A DNA stretch of 64,000 nucleotides from Rhodoferax sp. GTDB taxonomy: Bacteria; Pseudomonadota; Gammaproteobacteria; Burkholderiales; Burkholderiaceae_C. Location: the NCBI GenBank assembly GCA_031291305.1, contig JARLJH010000023.1, positions 62,001 to 126,000 on the forward strand. The letters run 5' to 3'. A program made the position numbers and the translations under genes. Position 1 is the stretch's first letter. Each line of letters opens with the position of its first letter. The notes under the pieces were generated by a model that had not been told where the DNA came from, ran no database searches, and was given only the letters and a program-made list of their open reading frames with translations. Below, piece by piece: positions 59,557 to 64,000 of the stretch.

Positions 59557-60690
59557 ATGAATTGGCGTGCCTGGTCACTCCCCGTTCTGGCTGTTTTGCT
59601 ACTGACCGGCTTGCTCAGTGGCTGCGCCGACGCCCGCTACTACGCCCAGTCGGTGGGCGGTCACCTCAAGCTGATGGCCGCAGCGCGCCCCATTGATGAC
59701 TGGCTGGCCGATACCCACACCCCCGAGCCGCTGCGTTCGCGCCTGCGCCTGGCGCAGTCCATGCGCCGCTTTGCCGTGACGCAGCTGCACCTGCCAGACA
59801 ACGCCAGTTACCAGCGTTTTGCCGACTTGAAGCGGCGCTACGTGGTATGGAACGTGGTGGCGGCCCCCGAGTTCTCGCTGGAACTCAAAACCTGGTGTTT
59901 TCCGGTGGCGGGCTGCGTCGGTTACCGGGGTTATTTTGACCAGGCTGATGCCCAGGCACTGGCGACCGAATTGCGTGCCCAAGGCCTGGAAGTCAGTGTC
60001 TATGGCGTGCCCGCGTATTCCACCCTGGGCTGGATGAACTGGTTGGGCGGCGACCCGCTGCTCAACACCTTCGTGAACCAACCCGATGGTGAATTGGCCA
60101 GCCTGATGTTTCACGAGCTGGCGCATCAGGTGCTGTATGTGAAAGGCGACACCGTTTTCAATGAATCGTATGCCACGGCGGTGGAGCGCCTGGGGGGTGA
60201 GCGCTGGCTGGCCACCCAAGGCTCCGCGCAAGCGCGCCAGGACTTTGCCAACTATGACCGCCGCCGCCAGCAGTTTCGTGCGCTGACCCGTCACACGCGC
60301 CAGCGGTTGGAACAAATCTATATGAAAAATAGCCCTCTAGACCTTGATTCAAAAGGACTAGTAGCTATGAAAACTGAAGTCATGCAAGACTTCAGAGCCC
60401 ATTACGCCATGCTGAAACAAAGCTGGGGCGGTTACAGCGGCTATGACACCTGGGTCGCGCAGGCGAACAATGCGGCCTTTGGCGCGCAGGCTGCGTATGA
60501 CGATCTGGTGCCCGCGTTTGAAGCCTTGTTTGAACATGAAGGGCGAGACTGGCCCCGGTTTTACGAGGCCGTCAAACAGTTGGCCCAACACCCGGAGCCT
60601 GAGCGCGAACAGCAGCTGCAAGCCCTCATCACCCATACGGCCAAGACCACAGGCCAGGCCCCAGCAGACCACACATTTCCCCCACTTTGA
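59557..60690 (+). CDS. Predicted lipoprotein aminopeptidase (COG4324-type)
   Basis: This 377 aa protein has a lipoprotein signal with LLLTGLLSGC as lipobox and GGAGG upstream of ATG 59557. The zinc-peptidase signature HELAH (in LMFHELAHQVLY) is followed by FNESYATAVE, giving a HExxH plus downstream acidic residue pattern. YFDQADAQALATELRAQG is also conserved. The DNA 60320-60373 encodes an in-frame segment YMKNSPLDLDSKGLVAMK that is a copy of the dispersed palindrome, so the protein has a repeat-derived loop. Confidence 0.88.
   Translation: MNWRAWSLPVLAVLLLTGLLSGCADARYYAQSVGGHLKLMAAARPIDDWLADTHTPEPLRSRLRLAQSMRRFAVTQLHLPDNASYQRFADLKRRYVVWNVVAAPEFSLELKTWCFPVAGCVGYRGYFDQADAQALATELRAQGLEVSVYGVPAYSTLGWMNWLGGDPLLNTFVNQPDGELASLMFHELAHQVLYVKGDTVFNESYATAVERLGGERWLATQGSAQARQDFANYDRRRQQFRALTRHTRQRLEQIYMKNSPLDLDSKGLVAMKTEVMQDFRAHYAMLKQSWGGYSGYDTWVAQANNAAFGAQAAYDDLVPAFEALFEHEGRDWPRFYEAVKQLAQHPEPEREQQLQALITHTAKTTGQAPADHTFPPL
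60320..60373. repeat. Dispersed palindrome, copy 8, inside the aminopeptidase gene
   Basis: tatgaaaaatagccctctag and ggactagtagctatgaaaac form a near-complete copy of the repeat with typical flanking 'atgaaaa' ends. It is inserted in frame and translated. This is the clearest copy in the window. Confidence 0.75.
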
Positions 60691-60695
60691 GCACC

Positions 60696-61019
60696 ATGGC
60701 TGATATACACATTGTTCGCGAACACACTCTGGGCTTGGCCAAAGCCCGCAAAATTGCTTTCAAATGGGCCGAGCAGGCCGAGGCCGAATTTGGCATGGAC
60801 TGCGCCTACGCCGAAGGCAATTCAGCCGACGAGGTGACGTTTTCGCGCTCAGGGGTGAAAGGCACGCTGGATGTTGACGCCACCCATTTCGAGTTGCGTG
60901 CCCAGTTGGGTTTCCTGGTGGGGGCGTTCAAGCATCGCATTGAAGCCGAGATTGTGAAAAATCTCGACGCCTTGCTGGCCGCGCCCGTCAAACACCGGGT
61001 GGCCAAAAAAACCGCGTGA
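60696..61019 (+). CDS. Polyhydroxyalkanoic acid system family protein
   Basis: This 107 aa protein matches the PHA-system family (PHA_gran_rgn): IVREHTLGLAKARKIAFKWAEQAE and GTLDVDATHFELRAQLGFL. The start is ATG 60696, 3 bp after the peptidase stop region. Its role in PHA storage granules is inferred from the family name only. It is convergent with the acyl-CoA-binding protein gene. Confidence 0.85.
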   Translation: MADIHIVREHTLGLAKARKIAFKWAEQAEAEFGMDCAYAEGNSADEVTFSRSGVKGTLDVDATHFELRAQLGFLVGAFKHRIEAEIVKNLDALLAAPVKHRVAKKTA

Positions 61020-61020
61020 C

Positions 61021-61275
61021 TCAGCTCAGCGACTCGATCAAGTCCACATACTGCTGCATGGCGTCGGTGCTGGCTGTGCCTTTAAGCAGACTCCAGGCGT
61101 CCCACTTGGCGCGGGCCACCATGTCGGAAAAGCCTGGTTTTTTCTCGGTGTTGTCACCTACGCTGCCCTGTTTGTAGAGTGCGTAGAGCTTGAGTAGCGT
61201 CATGTTGTCCGGGCGTTCGCTCAGGTTTTTGGAATTGGCAACGGCGGCTTCAAATTTCTTGTTCAGGTTAGGCAT
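61021..61275 (-). CDS. Acyl-CoA-binding protein
   Basis: This 84 aa four-helix protein binds acyl-CoA esters. FEAAVANSKNLSERPDNMTLLKLYALYKQGSVGDN and ARAKWDAWSLLKG are the conserved ACBP motifs, including the YxxYKQ and KWxAW residues. ATG 61275 is preferred over TTG 61290. Bacterial ACBP genes are limited in distribution, and its place beside lipid-storage genes is suggestive. Confidence 0.92.
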   Translation of the reverse strand: MPNLNKKFEAAVANSKNLSERPDNMTLLKLYALYKQGSVGDNTEKKPGFSDMVARAKWDAWSLLKGTASTDAMQQYVDLIESLS

Positions 61276-61385
61276 AGGGTTGGTTTCCAAGGGTCAGATG
61301 AAAGTGTTGAATCAGTGCAAAACCTGACTATCTTACGGGGCGGTTTGACGCCAGAATAGAGACCGTCCCCCAATACCCCTCAGCC

Positions 61386-62870
61386 ATGTCCGCAGCATCG
61401 TCCATCCCCCACACCGCTGAGCGCATGAGCAAGGTCGATACGGCCTGGCTACGCATGGACAGCCCCAGCAATCTCATGATGATCATGGGTGTCTGGCTCC
61501 TCAAGCCCGGTGTTACTTACCCGGCCGTGCGCGACCGTCTGGCCGAGCGCCTGCTGAAATACCCGCGTTTTTCGCAACGTGTGCAGGTGGACGCCATCGG
61601 GGCCAGTTGGGTCACTGATACCAGCTTCGACATCAGCCGCCACGTACGCATCGAAAAGCTGCCCGCATCAAGCAAAAAACACCCGATGCAAGCCTTGCAG
61701 GCGCGTCTGGCTGAACTGGCCATGGAGCCGATGGACATGCGCCACCCGCTGTGGGACTACCGGCTGATTCAGCATTTTGATGGTGGCTCGGCGCTGATCG
61801 TGCGCATCCACCACTGCATCGCCGACGGCCTGGCGCTGATCTCGGTGATCCAGTCGATGGTGGATGGGGGTCTGGAGCCGCCCAAACGCAAAACCAAACC
61901 GGCTGCGCTGCACGGCTTGGAAGCGGCTGAGGAATGGATGTCGCATTCACTCATTGAACCGCTGACGGCCGCCGCCGTCAAGGCGCTGGAGGTGGCGGGC
62001 GAGAGCGCTGCCCAGGCCTTTGAAGCCGTTAGTGACCCACGCCATGTGATGGAGAAATGGCTGACCACCGGGCTGAACGCCAGCAAGGATGGTTCGTCCG
62101 AGGCCGCGCGCCTGGCCTACCAGGTGCTGCGTGACGCTGCAGCTCTGGCGCTGATGAGCGACGATTCCCCCACCCGCCTCAAAGGGCAGCCGGGCCAATC
62201 CAAACGGGTCGCCTGGTGCCAGCCGATTCCCCTGGACGACGTGCGCGCGGTGGGCAAGGCGCTGCGTTGCTCCATCAACGATGTGCTGCTGGCTTGCGTG
62301 GCGGGTGCCATTGGCCAGTACCTCAAAAGCCATGGCGACTCGGTGGCGGGCAAGGAAATCCGCGCCATGGTGCCGGTCAATTTGCGGCCCATGACCCAGG
62401 CCTACAAGCTGGGCAACAAGTTTGGCCTGGCGCCGGTGGTGCTGCCCGTCGGACTTGATAACCCGATTGAGCGGGTGTTTGAGGTGCGCCGACGCATGAG
62501 CGAGCTCAAGGGCAGCATGCAGCCGTTGCTGGCCTTTGCACTGCTGGCGGTGGCGGGTGTGCTGATCAAGCCGGTGCAGGACGCGATGCTGAGCCTGTTC
62601 TCCAAAAAGACCACGGCGGTCATGACCAATGTGCCCGGCCCGCGCGAGAAGCTCCGGTTCTGCGGCGCCACGCTGGAGCAGGCGCTGTTCTGGGTGCCGC
62701 AGTCTGGCTCGGTAGGCTTGGGGGTGTCGATTTTGAGCTACGGTGGCGGCGTGCAGTTTGGGATCATCAGCGACAGCACCCTGTGCCCGGACCCGCAGGC
62801 CATCATTGACCAATTTGAGCCTGAATTCGAGAAGCTCAAGCTGCTTACCTTGATGCTGCCATGGGGGTGA
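61386..62870 (+). CDS. Wax ester synthase / diacylglycerol acyltransferase (WS/DGAT)
   Basis: This 494 aa acyltransferase makes wax esters or triacylglycerol from acyl-CoA. The active-site motif HHCIADG lies at 142-148 and PLW at 121-123. SINDVLLACVAGAIGQYL (ND motif) and VMTNVPGPREKLRFCGA are further family markers. Full length. It is divergent from the acyl-CoA-binding protein gene, with 110 bp between starts. Confidence 0.93.
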   Translation: MSAASSIPHTAERMSKVDTAWLRMDSPSNLMMIMGVWLLKPGVTYPAVRDRLAERLLKYPRFSQRVQVDAIGASWVTDTSFDISRHVRIEKLPASSKKHPMQALQARLAELAMEPMDMRHPLWDYRLIQHFDGGSALIVRIHHCIADGLALISVIQSMVDGGLEPPKRKTKPAALHGLEAAEEWMSHSLIEPLTAAAVKALEVAGESAAQAFEAVSDPRHVMEKWLTTGLNASKDGSSEAARLAYQVLRDAAALALMSDDSPTRLKGQPGQSKRVAWCQPIPLDDVRAVGKALRCSINDVLLACVAGAIGQYLKSHGDSVAGKEIRAMVPVNLRPMTQAYKLGNKFGLAPVVLPVGLDNPIERVFEVRRRMSELKGSMQPLLAFALLAVAGVLIKPVQDAMLSLFSKKTTAVMTNVPGPREKLRFCGATLEQALFWVPQSGSVGLGVSILSYGGGVQFGIISDSTLCPDPQAIIDQFEPEFEKLKLLTLMLPWG

Positions 62871-62942
62871 TGAATAGAAAGAACGTAAAGGAGGGTGCCC
62901 CACCCGTCATTGACCAAGTCTGGCTGGAGGTGACTCTGCATC

Positions 62943-63179
62943 ATGAAACGGTTTGAATTTCGGCTCGACATTTCACCAGAACGCTACCTGAGCTATTACA
63001 GAGGCACGGTCAGTCAAGTGGTTGTCCAGTGTTTCAATGGCGTATCCGTTCAGTTTCCGGCATCGATGCTGACCCAATTCGTTTCCACGGGTGGGGTCCG
63101 TGGAAACTTCGTCCTCACGTGCGACGACAACTTCAAGAGTTCTCATCTCCAGAGACTGGCAGCGCATGATGTGAAGTGA
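62943..63179 (+). CDS. DUF2835 family protein
   Basis: This 78 aa protein reads FEFRLDISPERYLSYYRG, IQFPA-like VQFPASML and GNFVLTCDDNFK, matching DUF2835 in length and motifs. The function is unknown. It lies 72 bp after the wax synthase on the same strand. Confidence 0.85.
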   Translation: MKRFEFRLDISPERYLSYYRGTVSQVVVQCFNGVSVQFPASMLTQFVSTGGVRGNFVLTCDDNFKSSHLQRLAAHDVK

Positions 63180-63354
63180 TCGGTAGCTGGATCACCAGCC
63201 ACACCGACACAGACGCTACATATCCAAACAATACAATGCCAAGCCTCTCGGCAATCGTGACGCTGGCCCTCAGGATTCAAGCTTGAATCTGAACTCTGGC
63301 GCACATGACGTGCAGAGGCCACGCGACTGATCCTCACCCAAGTTATTTCCCAAC

Positions 63355-63597
63355 ATGTTGAATCTCAAAAACCTCGTTGCCACCGTATTGCTCACCTGTG
63401 TAGCCGCTGTTTCCATGGCTCAGGCGCCTGCAGCGCCAAAAAAAGGTGTATCCCATCCTTCTGCGACGGCACATAAACATGGCGGGCACGCTGCCAAGCC
63501 GAAACATCTGAAAACCAAAGCGCATGCCAAAAAGCACCATCATGTCCGTCACCATGCCAAAAAACATCACAAGGGGGCGGTGGTCAATAAGGCCTGA
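63355..63597 (+). CDS. Small secreted His/Lys-rich protein, unknown function
   Basis: This 80 aa protein has a clear signal peptide (NLKNLVATVLLTCVAAVSMAQ) and a mature part made mainly of Lys, His and Ala. The second half contains about thirteen histidines. It could bind metals or buffer acid, but this is inference. The ribosome binding site is weak. The 175-bp gap upstream shows nothing recognisable. Confidence 0.6.
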   Translation: MLNLKNLVATVLLTCVAAVSMAQAPAAPKKGVSHPSATAHKHGGHAAKPKHLKTKAHAKKHHHVRHHAKKHHKGAVVNKA

Positions 63598-63670
63598 GAT
63601 TGGGACGGGGCAGGCTTGGCCATGCGCTAACTCAGCCGAGTTTCTGGCACTTTGACACTGGAAGATTTCG

Positions 63671-64000
63671 ATGCAAAAAATCCTCATCATCGTACATGCG
63701 CCACCCTATGGCAGTGAGCGCTGCCTGTCTGCGTTGCGCCTTGCCACCACGCTGGCCGCCCAAGACAGGGAGCGACCCGAGGTCTGCCTGTTCCTGATGT
63801 CGGATGCCGTGGTTGTAGGACTGCCCAACCAAGTGGACGGCAATGGCAACGGCCTGCAAGGCATGATGGAATTGCTGGTGAGGGAAGGCGTGCCCATCAA
63901 GCTGTGCCGTACCTGTGCCATGGCACGTGGTCTGGCTGATCTTGCGCTGCTGCCCGGTGTCAGCATCGGTACCTTGCCGGAACTTGCCGAGTGGACAATG
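63671..64000 (+). CDS. DsrE/DsrF-like protein, 5' part (partial at right edge)
   Basis: The frame is open from ATG 63671 to the window end (110 codons). The start MQKILIIVHAPPYGSERCLSAL, the VCLFLMSDAVVVGL strand and VPIKLCRTCAMARGL, with a CxxC, fit the DsrE/TusD-like fold of sulphur-relay proteins. The 3' end lies outside the window. Confidence 0.75.
   Translation, partial: MQKILIIVHAPPYGSERCLSALRLATTLAAQDRERPEVCLFLMSDAVVVGLPNQVDGNGNGLQGMMELLVREGVPIKLCRTCAMARGLADLALLPGVSIGTLPELAEWTM

Noticed and set aside
1-64000. CRISPR arrays, tRNA or rRNA genes, phage or integrase genes
   Set aside because: No regularly spaced repeats, cloverleaf sequences or recombinase motifs were seen on reading both strands.

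Overview
The window is GC-rich, densely coded DNA from a betaproteobacterium, most likely Burkholderiales/Comamonadaceae and Rhodoferax-like. This rests on family-level gene content read from the sequence: adjacent metX-metW, DUF1840, the DUF3348/DUF802/OmpA/DUF2894 set, a Liv-type transporter flanked by acyl-CoA ligases, a PHA-system protein, and a short dispersed palindrome around 'tagccct...gggctag' that I associate with this family. No database search was possible. I see no rRNA, tRNA, CRISPR array or intact insertion sequence.

Layout. (1) 1-2211: 3' part of uvrA. (2) 2472-15681: a tightly coupled chemosensory operon with three MCPs, CheB, CheR-TPR, a CheA-receiver hybrid, a lone receiver, an Hpt-REC-REC-GGDEF diguanylate cyclase, CheW and a second small CheW-like protein. 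The part list resembles the Wsp system, so the likely output is c-di-GMP. It ends against a 3' fragment of a CoA-transferase gene and a MITE-like inverted-repeat element, which suggests insertion beside pyrF. (3) 16343-24191: housekeeping genes (pyrF, a CDF metal exporter, uracil-DNA glycosylase, tsaB-rimI, an Old Yellow Enzyme, metX-metW with a terminator in the leader). (4) 24570-31072: a lipoprotein binding protein coupled to a GGDEF-EAL receptor, an ammonium transporter behind a sigma-54 promoter, and a patatin. (5) 31118-31765: flaG and a small orphan gene. (6) 31933-40062, minus strand: a complete six-gene toluene 4-monooxygenase-type operon followed by its TodS/TodT-type two-component system, with a candidate operator upstream of the first gene. 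(7) 40269-44572: a four-gene operon encoding a MotA/TolQ-like protein with a very long coiled-coil tail, a MotB/OmpA partner and two proteins of unknown function. It is a ZorAB-like ion-driven motor without Zorya effectors and is the best candidate for a little-described system. (8) 45171-49146: a TRAP transporter and a pseudouridine synthase. (9) 49338-59093: a Crp-family regulator divergent from an acyl-CoA ligase, Liv ABC transporter and PaaK-like cluster, likely for uptake and activation of an organic acid. (10) 59098-64000: small conserved proteins, a lipoprotein metallopeptidase, and a lipid-storage group (PHA-system protein, acyl-CoA-binding protein, wax-ester synthase), ending in a truncated DsrE-like gene.

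Together the genes suggest a versatile aerobic or facultative heterotroph that oxidises aromatic hydrocarbons, takes up organic acids, stores reduced carbon and invests heavily in c-di-GMP signalling. Starts were moved from the longest ORF to internal ATGs where a ribosome binding site, an overlap or the family alignment favoured it. Domain positions are approximate.
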